The position numbers and the translations under genes are program-made. From Curvivirga aplysinae (lineage in GTDB: Bacteria > Pseudomonadota > Alphaproteobacteria > UBA8366 > Aestuariispiraceae), in NCBI RefSeq assembly GCF_009711445.1, contig NZ_SMMC01000187.1, forward strand, positions 1 to 33,236: a stretch of DNA of 33,236 bases, read 5' to 3'. Below the pieces are notes generated by a model that was not told the DNA's origin, ran no database searches, and worked only from the letters and a program-made list of their open reading frames with translations. Shown here one piece after another: positions 1 to 9,039 of this stretch. Numbering within the stretch: the first letter of the stretch is position 1; each line of letters begins with the position of its first letter.

Positions 1-11
1 ACTTAACAACA

Positions 12-605
12 CTAATTAGTGGAAAAATTTGGGGGATGTCCATCAATAAAGACATTTCTATTTTGCAGAGAAATTCGTCCTTTAGAAAACCAATTTATTA
101 TATTCACATAATGATCGCGGCTGTGGATCCAATTCTTATAAGATAGTGAAGCTATAGTATCATCTCTGGAGATATCAAAAAATGTTTGCCAAATAATAGG
201 GCCGGAATCTACATTTTCATCAACAAAATGGAAAGTTGTGCCTGATTGAGTGATGCCAGATTTTAAAACTCTATCTTGTATGTTGAGACCTGGAAAATCA
301 GGCAGTAATGACGGATGCTGATTGATTAACTTGCCAGAATGTAAACGGCAGATATATTTGGGAATAATCCAGTTGAAATTTATAAAGGTTAAATCAGCTT
401 CCTTAACATATTCTGAAAATTCTTCCCAATAAGTCTTGGTATTTTCATAAATAAGATATTCATCTACACATTCGGGATGTTTCACTGGTTGGCGGTCAGC
501 AATGATCTTGAAGTCAATATGGCTTAATTGTTTAGATTTCTTAGCATAGGCTGCATATCCACCTCCCCCGGAGATGAAAATAGTCACTTTATATGAATTG
601 CCCAT
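12..605 (-). CDS. PurN-like formyltransferase family protein
   Basis: This gene encodes about 197 residues of a formyltransferase related to glycinamide ribonucleotide formyltransferase (PurN). The catalytic triad of the family is visible as Asn95 and His97 in NQHPSLLPDFPG and Asp133 in ENVDSGPII, with the same spacing as E. coli N106/H108/D144. The C-terminal INWFSKGRI stretch also resembles PurN. The N-terminal phosphate-binding loop, GNGSNLQ in PurN, is here GGGGYAAYA, so the usual Ser-Asn pair is missing and the formyl acceptor may not be GAR. An in-frame ATG at 620 gives five more residues, but the ATG at 605 has an AGG about 8 bases upstream and is preferred. It is divergent from the methyltransferase at 678 and lies in AT-rich DNA. 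I infer 10-formyl-THF-dependent formyl transfer to an unknown acceptor. A diverged PurN is the alternative. Confidence 0.75.
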   Translation of the reverse strand: MGNSYKVTIFISGGGGYAAYAKKSKQLSHIDFKIIADRQPVKHPECVDEYLIYENTKTYWEEFSEYVKEADLTFINFNWIIPKYICRLHSGKLINQHPSLLPDFPGLNIQDRVLKSGITQSGTTFHFVDENVDSGPIIWQTFFDISRDDTIASLSYKNWIHSRDHYVNIINWFSKGRISLQNRNVFIDGHPPNFSTN

Positions 606-677
606 TTTAAAGCCTGCCATTTCAAATTATAAATTTAGATATTCTGTTAAGTCAGCTTCTATGGAAAGGAAAATATC

Positions 678-1982
678 TTGTCTTTTGAAAATATGTGCAT
701 TCAGGATGCAGAGACACATATCTTAAAATCAAAACGAGAGTCAGCTTCCTTTCAAAGCACCAATCATTTTAGTCGAAATATTGAAGAGATTTCTGACCGA
801 TTAAAGGGGTATGTTTCAAGCCATAAAAATATGACGGATATCCATGCCGAAAGACTTTTTCAGACTTTTGCAATTTTGGAAAGTTTTGCAAAATATGAGA
901 ATTGGTATGGTAAGCCTGCTGGCAAGACTGAGAATATTTTTCGAAGTATTCTTGCAACCAATCGTGCTATTAGTTCACCTCTTTTTTTGATCCTAACGGC
1001 TTTGAATCATCGGGTACTTAGTGATTTGGAGATTAAGTCTTCAAGTTTGGAACTCGGTACGGGAATGGGGATTGCTTCTAAAGTTCATTTTGAATCAAAG
1101 TCTTTTAGTGTTGTTAGTGATCCTGGTTTGTCACCTCTTCTTTACACCCGGTCAATTTCAAGTCATGAACATTATATGACAATTGATGCTCGGCATATCC
1201 CCTTTAACGAAGGAACTTTTGAGACCGTACTTGCTGAAAATATGCTTTATCATGTTCCGGAACGAGGCAAAGCGCTGCAAGAAATGGCACGTGTTACTGC
1301 ACGTGGGGGTGTTTTATGTTTCAACGATATTAATGATATAGCACGTAAAGAACGCCCCTGGTATAATTTGTTAAAGAAGTCAGGTTTCTCGAACACTTCT
1401 AAAGAGATGCTGAATTTCTTAAATTCCGGCTCTAGATATCGTGCGGAATCTGATTGTGAGCAAAATTTCTCCAGTCAGGAAAGCTTGAAGGCTGAGCTTA
1501 AGGAATTGGGTTTTGAAGATATTAAAATCATTCCTTATTTCTCTAAAAGTTTGCTTTCCCTAGCCTATTACTTATTTGATTCTGACTTCTTGCTAAAAAC
1601 GAATACGCTTCCAGATTTTTCAAAAGATTCTGCATATAGTAATGAAGTATTTGATCAAATTTACTTGAACTTTATGAATACAGTTTGTGCTCCATTGATT
1701 GAGCAGGATGAAGAGATTGTTTCTGAAAGTAAAGAAAATGCATATTTCTTTTTGGTTGCCCGAAAAGCGGGGGGGCAAAATGCGGCTTTAAACAAGTGTT
1801 CTGAAGAAATCAAATGTCCACATGATGGATCTCGACTTCTAGAAAAGAATAGATGCCTAGTATGTGAGAAGCATGGACATGAATTCCCAATATTTAAAGG
1901 AATATCGATGGTTACGCCTTATTATCAGGAATGGTTCAAAAATCTGAATAATTCAGATAGAAAAGAAGTTCTAAGAGGTTAA
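678..1982 (+). CDS. SAM-dependent methyltransferase with Trm112-like C-terminal zinc tail
   Basis: This 434-residue protein has a class I methyltransferase core of the Methyltransf_11 type. Motif I is ELGTGMG (125-131), an acidic residue follows near 170, and the late motif reads LAENMLYHVPERGKALQEM. About 100 residues of unassigned helical sequence come first. The C-terminus (about 378-412) looks like a Trm112-type zinc module, CPHDG then CLVC and HGHEFPIFKGI, with Asp in place of the second Cys of the first knuckle. The start is TTG at 678, chosen because AAAGGA ends 7 bases upstream; ATG at 693 would lose five residues. It diverges from the formyltransferase and converges on the LysR gene 23 bases away. 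The substrate cannot be read from the sequence. The fold call is firm, the role unknown. Confidence 0.75.
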   Translation: MSFENMCIQDAETHILKSKRESASFQSTNHFSRNIEEISDRLKGYVSSHKNMTDIHAERLFQTFAILESFAKYENWYGKPAGKTENIFRSILATNRAISSPLFLILTALNHRVLSDLEIKSSSLELGTGMGIASKVHFESKSFSVVSDPGLSPLLYTRSISSHEHYMTIDARHIPFNEGTFETVLAENMLYHVPERGKALQEMARVTARGGVLCFNDINDIARKERPWYNLLKKSGFSNTSKEMLNFLNSGSRYRAESDCEQNFSSQESLKAELKELGFEDIKIIPYFSKSLLSLAYYLFDSDFLLKTNTLPDFSKDSAYSNEVFDQIYLNFMNTVCAPLIEQDEEIVSESKENAYFFLVARKAGGQNAALNKCSEEIKCPHDGSRLLEKNRCLVCEKHGHEFPIFKGISMVTPYYQEWFKNLNNSDRKEVLRG

Positions 1983-2005
1983 TGATTCATTCACTGAAAG
2001 AAGCT

Positions 2006-2881
2006 TTATTGGGATATTTGACATAAAAAGTTTGTTAACTCCTGCACCTCAACACTCACAGGCCTATTGGCTGGCGTGGCGAGGAAATAGCATTCTTCTG
2101 TCTCTTGCGTGTCGGGGCTGACGGGGGTGAGTTGGTTGTTGGCGAGTTCTTTCTGCAGGAGGGCACGTTCCGCCAAGGCGATGCCTTCGCCTTTCAAGGC
2201 AAGAGAAATAGATTGGATATAAGAGGCGCAGTCTTGGATGGGGTTTTGTTTTAAATCCTGCCACAGGTCGTTATCCATAAAATTGAGCCAGTTAAAACAA
2301 TTGGGTACTTCCTTTTCATAATTGAGAAGCGGTAAGGTTTTTGGATCAATCCCCGGTTTGGCAACGGGGGTAAGGGCTTCTCGAAACAACATTTGCCCAT
2401 TCCAGCCTGTGGGCGGGGCGGAACCAAAAAAGATCGCCAGATCGGCTTCTTCCCAGATGGGATCATTCACGTTATTTGAAGTGATGACAGAGATAAGGGC
2501 TTCATGCCCTTCCAATTGATATTGCCGCACCAGATCATTGAGCCAGAAGAATATCACATTCTCATCCGCGACGATTTGAATAACCTTGCGTTTGGAATCA
2601 GTTTGTTTCTGGTGTTGTTTGACGGCCTCTTCGATAAAGGCAAGTGCGGCGGGAATTTGCTCTGCCAGTTTCAGGCCATCTTCGGTCAGGCTGATCCTTT
2701 TAGAATCTCTCTGAAAAAGCGCTGTGTCCAAGTCTTCTTCTAGGATGCGGATGCGCTTACTTACCGCCACTTGAGAGACATTCAACTCATCAGCGGCCTT
2801 AGTAAAATTCAGGTGGCGCGCGGCGGCTTCGAAATAAACCAGCGCGTCTAAAGAGGGAAGTGTGCGTCTAAAATAGTTCAT
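2006..2881 (-). CDS. LysR family transcriptional regulator, probable regulator of betB
   Basis: A 291-residue LysR-type regulator of normal family length. The N-terminal winged helix-turn-helix spans about residues 9-68 (FTKAADELNVSQVAVSKRI, then the LFQRDSKRISLTEDG wing), and the rest fits a GcvA-like periplasmic-binding-fold effector domain. It is divergent from betB, with 119 bases between the start codons. In LysR families this layout usually means the regulator controls both itself and the divergent gene. An inverted repeat at 2880-2900 overlaps its own start codon and fits autoregulation. The only Shine-Dalgarno-like sequence, AGG, sits just 2 bases from the ATG, so translation may start poorly. 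The effector, perhaps choline or betaine aldehyde, is inferred from the neighbour only. Confidence 0.88.
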   Translation of the reverse strand: MNYFRRTLPSLDALVYFEAAARHLNFTKAADELNVSQVAVSKRIRILEEDLDTALFQRDSKRISLTEDGLKLAEQIPAALAFIEEAVKQHQKQTDSKRKVIQIVADENVIFFWLNDLVRQYQLEGHEALISVITSNNVNDPIWEEADLAIFFGSAPPTGWNGQMLFREALTPVAKPGIDPKTLPLLNYEKEVPNCFNWLNFMDNDLWQDLKQNPIQDCASYIQSISLALKGEGIALAERALLQKELANNQLTPVSPDTQETEECYFLATPANRPVSVEVQELTNFLCQISQ

Positions 2882-2900
2882 AACCTGTAGTTAGGGTTAT
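2880..2900. promoter_or_regulatory. Inverted repeat ATAACC-N9-GGTTAT, candidate LysR operator
   Basis: A perfect 6-base inverted repeat with a 9-base spacer overlaps the lysR start codon in the lysR-betB divergent gap. The N9 spacing is that of the classical LysR-type box (T-N11-A within ATC-N9-GAT), although the T and A themselves are not present. Position and symmetry suggest an autoregulatory site that could also activate betB. Binding is inferred. Confidence 0.45.
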
Positions 2901-3000
2901 TCCCAAGTAAAAGTCCAGTTTTAATTTTACCTAGGCTGTTTATCTTAATCCCATCAAATTTTCTCCGGAACCTTGGACTATAAGAGAGAGATAGAAATTC

Positions 3001-4458
3001 ATGGATATCCAACCAAAAGCAAGTCATTTTATTGATGGTGAATATGTGGAAGATACAGCGGGTGAAGCGCTAGACGTGATTTACCCGGCAACAGGTGAAG
3101 TTGTTGCCAAGCTGCATTCTGCGACACCTGCTATCATTGAAAAAGCAATGGTGGCTGCGGAAAAGGCACAGAAAATCTGGGCCGCGATGGAACCAAAAGA
3201 ACGCGGTCGTATCTTGCGCAAAGCTGCGGATATCATGCGTGAACGTAACCATGACCTCTCTGTTCTTGAAACCTATGACACAGGTAAACCTTATCAGGAA
3301 ACAAGCATTGCGGATGCCACATCCGGTGCGGATGCGCTGGAATATTATGGTGGTTTGGCCGCGGCTGTCACAGGTGAATATGTACCATTGGACAATGACA
3401 CATTTGCCTATACCGTGCGTCAACCATTGGGTATTTGTGTGGGCCTTGGCGCATGGAATTATCCAACCCAGATTGCATGTTGGAAATCTGCGCCTGCTTT
3501 GGCTTGTGGTAATGCCATGGTGTTTAAACCATCTGAAACAACCCCGCTTTGTGCATTGAAAGTGGCAGAGATTTTGATCGAAGCTGGCGCTCCAAAAGGT
3601 GTGATGAATGTGGTTCAAGGTTTCGGCAATGTGGGCGCGGCCCTAACAACCGATCCACGTGTGGCCAAAGTTTCCCTCACCGGTTCTGCCCCAACAGGTA
3701 AGAAAGTTTATGCCGCGGCAGCGGCACAAATGAAACATGTGACCATGGAACTTGGCGGTAAATCTCCATTGATCATTTTTGATGATGCGGATATCGAAAG
3801 CGCGATCAGCGGTGCGATTAATGGTAACTTCTATTCTTCTGGTCAGGTTTGTTCCAACTGTACCCGTGTATTTGTTCAAAAAGGCATCAAGGATAAATTC
3901 CTGTCCCGTATGAAAGAACGTCTTGAAAGCGGCGTGATCATTGGTGACCCAATGAATGAAGAAACAAATTTCGGCCCAATGGTTTCTGAAAACCAGCTAA
4001 ACATCGCTATGAGCTATGTTGAGATCGGGAAAGAAGAAGGCGCAACCCTTTCTCATGGTGGCAAGCAATTAGACGGCAATGGTTTCTTTATGGAGCCGAC
4101 AGTATTTTCCGACGTGAAAGACGAGATGCGCATCGCCAAAGAAGAAATTTTCGGCCCTGTCATGTCTGTTCTTGATTTCGATACAGAAGAAGAAGTGTTG
4201 GAACGTGCCAATGCGACCGAGCTTGGTTTGGCGGCTGGCGTTTACACATCTGACATCAACCGCGCACATCGCGTTGTAAAGGCATTTGAGGCAGGTACCT
4301 GTTACATCAACACCTATAACCTAGCGCCCGTTGAAGCGCCATTTGGTGGGGTGAAAGATTCTGGTATCGGTCGTGAGAATTCCAAGGAAGCCCTGAACCA
4401 CTATAGCGAAGTAAAAACCGTTTATGTGGCGATGGGTGCGACTGAGGCTGCGTTCTAA
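3001..4458 (+). CDS. betB: Betaine aldehyde dehydrogenase
   Basis: A 485-residue NAD(P)-dependent aldehyde dehydrogenase that closely resembles BetB, which oxidises betaine aldehyde to glycine betaine in the cytoplasm. Catalytic Cys284 lies in [13 protein letters not shown] and Glu250 in TMELGGKSP, near the E. coli positions C286 and E252. The oxyanion Asn153 is in AWNYPTQ and the cofactor loop is [10 protein letters not shown] near 227-235. Length is typical. An AGAGAG stretch lies upstream of the ATG. It is divergent from a LysR regulator and is followed by a strong terminator, so it is probably transcribed alone. No choline dehydrogenase (betA) or betI is in the window, so the aldehyde source must be encoded elsewhere. 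A related aldehyde such as 4-trimethylaminobutyraldehyde remains possible as substrate. Confidence 0.93.
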   Translation: MDIQPKASHFIDGEYVEDTAGEALDVIYPATGEVVAKLHSATPAIIEKAMVAAEKAQKIWAAMEPKERGRILRKAADIMRERNHDLSVLETYDTGKPYQETSIADATSGADALEYYGGLAAAVTGEYVPLDNDTFAYTVRQPLGICVGLGAWNYPTQIACWKSAPALACGNAMVFKPSETTPLCALKVAEILIEAGAPKGVMNVVQGFGNVGAALTTDPRVAKVSLTGSAPTGKKVYAAAAAQMKHVTMELGGKSPLIIFDDADIESAISGAINGNFYSSGQVCSNCTRVFVQKGIKDKFLSRMKERLESGVIIGDPMNEETNFGPMVSENQLNIAMSYVEIGKEEGATLSHGGKQLDGNGFFMEPTVFSDVKDEMRIAKEEIFGPVMSVLDFDTEEEVLERANATELGLAAGVYTSDINRAHRVVKAFEAGTCYINTYNLAPVEAPFGGVKDSGIGRENSKEALNHYSEVKTVYVAMGATEAAF

Positions 4459-4501
4459 CCTCCCATAAGAACACAGGCTCATCGCTTTTAACCTGCAAAA
4501 C

Positions 4502-4538
4502 TGGCAGGGTCTCTTTACTGAGGCTCTGCCATTTTTTT
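4502..4538 (+). terminator. Rho-independent terminator of betB
   Basis: TGGCAGGGTC pairs with GGCTCTGCCA (two G-T pairs) around an 11-base loop, followed by seven T residues. It lies 43 bases after the betB stop codon. Confidence 0.85.
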
Positions 4539-4797
4539 ATTTTATTTCAATTTCTTAGATATTTAATTTAGGGTGAGTTTAATTTTATTGAAGTGAACAT
4601 CAATATTATTGGCTCGAAACTTCATTTTAATTGATTGTATATTAGCTGGATACAACTTTTTTGAGTTGTGGTAGAATTAAGAGTGTTGATGAAACAACAT
4701 GGATATGAAGAAGGGGTAATCAGTTCTTCGTATCTTTCATAATAATTATAATAATAACAAGAAGCTCACATATATGAACAAGGGAGAAGACTACATT
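4539..4797. other. AT-rich leader and probable promoter region of the BCCT gene
   Basis: About 260 bases between the betB terminator and the transporter. It holds a short dyad, ACAACT-N6-AGTTGT at 4652-4669, and an AT run around 4741-4758. I could not assign a convincing -35/-10 pair or a known riboswitch. No ORF of note is present. It probably carries the BCCT promoter. Confidence 0.4.
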
Positions 4798-6639
4798 ATG
4801 AGTAGTATTAAACCACCCTTTACCGACCTTGATATTAAAAAGGCTGATAAAGGTTTTTATGACGGCTATAGTTTGCCTATCGCCCTCATTAGTAAGATTT
4901 CTATGGCCGCGCTTGTAATCTGGGCCTTGGTTTGGCCGGCAAATGCCAATAGCGTTTTGGGAAGTTTCAACTGGGCCTTATTAGAGGGCTTTAATAGTTT
5001 CTACGTTGTCATTGTTGGATTTTTTGCATTTTTCTTATTAGTTATTGCATTATTACCAAAAACGGGTAGCCGCATTATGGGCACACCCGGGGAAAAACCA
5101 GAATTTTCCAATTTCTCATGGTTTTCTATGATGTTTGGCGCAGGCCTTGGTGTGGGTTTGATGGTGTTTTCCACTGCAGAACCGCTTGGCCTTTGGGGAT
5201 CAAACCCTGTCATTGTGGCAGGTGAAGTGGCCCCAAATACTGTTGAATCTCTTGAAAGTGGCTATCGCTATACTTTCTTGCATTATGGTTTCCATGCATG
5301 GGCGATCTATGTGGTAACAGGCCTGTCACTTGCTTATTATGCCTATACACGTGATATGCCTTTGACCATTCGTTCGGCCTTGACCCCGCTTTTGGGTAAA
5401 CATGTGAACGGTGTTATTGGTCATATCATCGACGTACTTGGTGTCGTTGCAACCATCCTTGGTGTATCTGTAACAATTGGCTTTGGTATTAACCAATTTG
5501 TTGAAGGTGTCTATGCGATCACTGGCATGGGCTGGTTGATGGATGTGACAGGGGATGCGCCAAGCCCGACAAAAGTTGGTCTAATGGCAGCCTTAATTAT
5601 GATTATGGGCATGTCTATTGTTTCTGCTGTGTCCGGTGTTGGACGTGGTGTGAAATATTTGTCTAACCTGAACTTGGTCTTGTCCTTGGTTTTGGTTGCG
5701 ATTTTTATCATCTTCGGTTCTTTCGCATTCTCCATGACTACTTATGGTTCCGCGATGTTGGATTATATCCTGAACTTCATTTCCCTTTCCTTTGTTGCCC
5801 ATGGCCCACTTTCCGCAGATACATTTGCGACAATGCTGCCAGAAGCGGTTAAAGCCTTGCCAGCAGAAGATGTTGCGAGCCTCTATAGCGGTGCCACAAA
5901 TGCATGGGGTAGCTTGGATGGATTTAAATCTGGCTTGCCAGCGAGCTTTGCAGCATTAGAAAATGCCGATGCTTTGGCAGCAACCGTCTATGAAGCAGGT
6001 ACAGAAGGTCGTCTATTTGGGTGGCAATCTGGTTGGACATCCTTCTATTGGGCATGGTGGATTGCCTTCTCTCCATTTGTTGGTTTATTCTTGGCGCGTA
6101 TTTCCAAAGGCCGTTCCGTTCGTGAATTTATCCTTGGCTGTGTGATTGCACCTGCTTTGGTTTGTTTTGCATGGATGACCATTCTTGGTGGTACAGCAAT
6201 CGATCTTGAACTTGCTGGCATTGCAGAAGGTAGCATCATTGGTGCCTCAAACGGTGCGAAACTGTTCGTGACTTTAGGTCATATGATTGATGGTGGTTTC
6301 TTGCAATTGATCACGGTGATGTGTGTGGTCTTGATCATGACCTTCTTGGTAACTTCTGCAGATTCCGGTATTTTGGTGATGAACACCATTATGTCTGGTG
6401 GTGACCAATTGGCGGGTAACAAGCATCGTATCGTATGGGGTGTCATCCTGACGACTGTAATTGGTGCCTTGCTACTTGCTGGTGGTGGTGGTCTTGATGC
6501 ATTGAAAAATGCCATGATCATTGGTGCTTTGCCGTTCACCATGGTGATGGGCCTGATGTGTATTTCCCTTGCCAAAGCCCTCTATCGTGATGGCTTGCGT
6601 GAGAAAGCTGGTGAGGTATCTGAAGTCGCAGCAGACTAA
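4798..6639 (+). CDS. BCCT family betaine/choline/carnitine-type transporter
   Basis: A 613-residue secondary transporter of the BCCT family with about 12 membrane segments. Family hallmarks are FGAGLGVGLMVFSTAEP (113-129), HYGFHAWAIY (162-171), WTSFYWAWWIAFSPFVGLFLAR (from 413) and TSADSGILVMNT (519-530). In the TM3 glycine motif the fifth position is Gly120; choline carriers such as BetT have Asp there, while betaine carriers such as BetP have Gly, so betaine or a similar osmolyte is the better guess. Residues about 336-405 form an insert before the FYWAWW helix that is longer than usual. The start at 4798 is chosen because AGGGAGA lies 10 bases upstream; ATG at 4774 would add eight residues and overlap that site. 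It follows betB, has its own terminator, and probably supplies osmolyte to the same pathway. Confidence 0.92.
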   Translation: MSSIKPPFTDLDIKKADKGFYDGYSLPIALISKISMAALVIWALVWPANANSVLGSFNWALLEGFNSFYVVIVGFFAFFLLVIALLPKTGSRIMGTPGEKPEFSNFSWFSMMFGAGLGVGLMVFSTAEPLGLWGSNPVIVAGEVAPNTVESLESGYRYTFLHYGFHAWAIYVVTGLSLAYYAYTRDMPLTIRSALTPLLGKHVNGVIGHIIDVLGVVATILGVSVTIGFGINQFVEGVYAITGMGWLMDVTGDAPSPTKVGLMAALIMIMGMSIVSAVSGVGRGVKYLSNLNLVLSLVLVAIFIIFGSFAFSMTTYGSAMLDYILNFISLSFVAHGPLSADTFATMLPEAVKALPAEDVASLYSGATNAWGSLDGFKSGLPASFAALENADALAATVYEAGTEGRLFGWQSGWTSFYWAWWIAFSPFVGLFLARISKGRSVREFILGCVIAPALVCFAWMTILGGTAIDLELAGIAEGSIIGASNGAKLFVTLGHMIDGGFLQLITVMCVVLIMTFLVTSADSGILVMNTIMSGGDQLAGNKHRIVWGVILTTVIGALLLAGGGGLDALKNAMIIGALPFTMVMGLMCISLAKALYRDGLREKAGEVSEVAAD

Positions 6640-6663
6640 ATACATCTTAGCTGTAATATAAAG

Positions 6664-6698
6664 AAAAGGCAGAAGCTCTTTTTGAGTTTCTGCCTTTT
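6664..6698. terminator. Bidirectional terminator between BCCT and ygiQ-like genes
   Basis: A 15-base-pair stem with one G-T pair and a TTTTT loop. The plus-strand T run follows at 6695-6699, and an A-rich upstream side gives a U-rich tail on the minus strand. It can serve both convergent genes. Confidence 0.85.
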
Positions 6699-6704
6699 TC
6701 TATT

Positions 6705-8861
6705 TTAACGCTTTTTCTTACTATCCCCAACTTTTCGGCGACCTTCGCCTGCATGGGTGGTGAAGAATGTTTTTGCTTTTGGCTTTCCACGATTTTTATT
6801 CATGCCACCAGATCTGAATTCTTGCTGGCCACCGGGGCTTTGTCCACCACTGCTTCTACGTTGATAGCTGCTACGCTCATTACGGCTTGGGAAAGGAACC
6901 AAGCATTCCTTGCCACGCCCGATAAGATCGTCACGTCCCATTTCTTTTAGGGCGTCACGAATAACAGGCCAGTTTTTCGGGTCATGATAACGTAAGAAAG
7001 CTTTGTGTAGTTTCCGTTGCATGCCGCTACGTGGTGTGCCCACATGTTCACTTGCCTCGCCGCGACGTACGGGATGCAGTGGATTTTTCTCACTATAATA
7101 CATAGCGGTGGAAAGTGACATTGGTGTCGGTGTGAAGGTTTGGACCTGATCGGCACGGAAATTATTGCGCTTTAACCAAAGAGCCAAATTCATCATATCT
7201 TCGTCGGTGGTACCCGGATGGGCCGCGATGAAATAGGGGATCAGATAAAGTTCTTTACCAGCTTCTTTTGCGGCCCGATCAAACAATTCCTTAAATCGAT
7301 CATAAGTGCCAATGCCCGGCTTCATCATCTTTTTGAGGCTGTTTTCTTCGGTATGTTCCGGGGCAATTTTCAAATACCCACCCACATGATGTTTCACCAA
7401 CTCTTTAATATATTTTGGACTTTCAACAGCCAAATCGTAACGTACACCAGATCCGATAGAGACCTTTTTTACGCCTTGTACATTACGCGCGCGTTTGTAT
7501 AGATCAATCAATTCACCATGATCCGTCACAAGGTTTTTACAGATCACAGGATACACGCAGGATAGCTTACGACAGCCTGCATGGATTTTCGGATCTTTAC
7601 AATTCATATGATACATATTGGCGGTTGGGCCGCCTAGGTCAGAAATCTGTCCTGCAAAGCCTTTTACCTTGTCACGCATCTCTTCAATTTCGCGGATGAC
7701 ACTGTCATTGGATCGGCTTTGAATAACGCGGCCTTCATGTTCGGTGATGGAACAGAAACTGCAACCACCGAAACATCCGCGCATGATATTAACCGAAAAT
7801 TTGATCATGTCCCATGCAGGAATCTTCGCATCCCCATATGTCGGGTGTGGATTTCGTGCATAAGGCAGATCAAAAACGCCATCCATTTCCGGCGTACTAA
7901 GTGGAATTGGAGGTGGATTTACCCATATTTCCCGATCACCATGGGCTTGTACCAATGGGCGTGCGTTATCCGGATTACTTTCCACATGGATCAGGCGGCT
8001 AGCTTGTGCGTAAGTTTCTTTATCTTGTGATACCATTTCATAGGAAGGCACTCGGATCACATTGTTTTCGATTTCGTGAGGCTGCAAAGGTGTCAATTCA
8101 TCAATGGATGTATGGTCCTGAACTGTCCAGCCATCAGGTACATTTTCCAGATTAAAGGCAGCACCACGCATGTCCAGCATATCTGCAGGATGTTCACCTT
8201 TGGCGCAGCGATGAGCTAATTCAACAATGGCACGTTCTGCATTGCCGTATAAAAGAATATCTGCTTTTGCATCTAACAGGATAGAACGACGTACTTTGTT
8301 TGACCAATAATCAAAATGGGCCATACGACGAAGGGAGGCCTCAATACCGCCAATAACGATTGGGGTTTTCTTGAAGGCTTCACGGCACCGTTGTGTATAA
8401 ACCAAGGTCGCACGATCTGGTCGTTTGCCGCCTTCATCATTTGGGGTGTAGCTATCATTATTACGGACTTTACGATCTGCCGTATAACGGTTGACCATAC
8501 TGTCCATATTTCCGGCAGTGATACCAAAGAATAAATTAGGACGACCCAGTTGTTTGAAATCTTCTTTGTCTTGCCAGCGGGGTTGGGAAATAATCCCCAC
8601 ACGGAAGCCTTGGGCTTCCAACACCCTTCCGATAACCGCCATGCCGAAGCTTGGATGATCCACATAGGCATCACCAGTGATTAGGATGATGTCACAGCTA
8701 TCCCAACCCAGCATGTCCATTTCATCACGAGACATAGGGAGAAACGGCGCATTCCCGAAACGGTGCGCCCAGTATTTCCGATAGGAAAATAATTTCTTAT
8801 CTGGCTGTATAAAGGGTCGGGTCATTTTTTTTATCAATCCATCAATATTGGCTTCTTTCAT
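6705..8861 (-). CDS. YgiQ family radical SAM protein
   Basis: A 718-residue protein of the YgiQ family of radical SAM enzymes, close to the family's usual length. The 4Fe-4S cluster ligands are Cys363, Cys367 and Cys370 in [18 protein letters not shown]. The N-terminal half carries the family's own domain ([25 protein letters not shown] near 40-64), and residues from about 640 form a basic, Gly/Ser/Arg/Lys-rich tail. The ATG at 8861 has AAGG 5 bases upstream and is kept over the Met at residue 13. The biochemical role of YgiQ proteins is not settled. It converges on the BCCT transporter and shares its terminator, with no functional link apparent. The family call is very secure, the reaction unknown. 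Confidence 0.93.
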   Translation of the reverse strand: MKEANIDGLIKKMTRPFIQPDKKLFSYRKYWAHRFGNAPFLPMSRDEMDMLGWDSCDIILITGDAYVDHPSFGMAVIGRVLEAQGFRVGIISQPRWQDKEDFKQLGRPNLFFGITAGNMDSMVNRYTADRKVRNNDSYTPNDEGGKRPDRATLVYTQRCREAFKKTPIVIGGIEASLRRMAHFDYWSNKVRRSILLDAKADILLYGNAERAIVELAHRCAKGEHPADMLDMRGAAFNLENVPDGWTVQDHTSIDELTPLQPHEIENNVIRVPSYEMVSQDKETYAQASRLIHVESNPDNARPLVQAHGDREIWVNPPPIPLSTPEMDGVFDLPYARNPHPTYGDAKIPAWDMIKFSVNIMRGCFGGCSFCSITEHEGRVIQSRSNDSVIREIEEMRDKVKGFAGQISDLGGPTANMYHMNCKDPKIHAGCRKLSCVYPVICKNLVTDHGELIDLYKRARNVQGVKKVSIGSGVRYDLAVESPKYIKELVKHHVGGYLKIAPEHTEENSLKKMMKPGIGTYDRFKELFDRAAKEAGKELYLIPYFIAAHPGTTDEDMMNLALWLKRNNFRADQVQTFTPTPMSLSTAMYYSEKNPLHPVRRGEASEHVGTPRSGMQRKLHKAFLRYHDPKNWPVIRDALKEMGRDDLIGRGKECLVPFPSRNERSSYQRRSSGGQSPGGQQEFRSGGMNKNRGKPKAKTFFTTHAGEGRRKVGDSKKKR

Positions 8862-9039
8862 TCAAGCCTTGCCTAGCTTTTAGCGGAAAACATCTAAAAG
8901 CTCAAATCACAATCTGATACGTGTTTAGTCTAATATTTGGATTATGAATTTGTTCAACTTTAGTAATGCTTTTAATCCCTTAAGAATCATGTGCTTATGC
9001 GCCGCAAATAGGGAATTTTCTAGTTTGAGGGACTAATTT

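Noticed and set aside
3070-3618. 182-residue antisense frame within betB
   Set aside because: It is a shadow of betB in another frame; the product is rich in Cys, His and Phe without domain structure.
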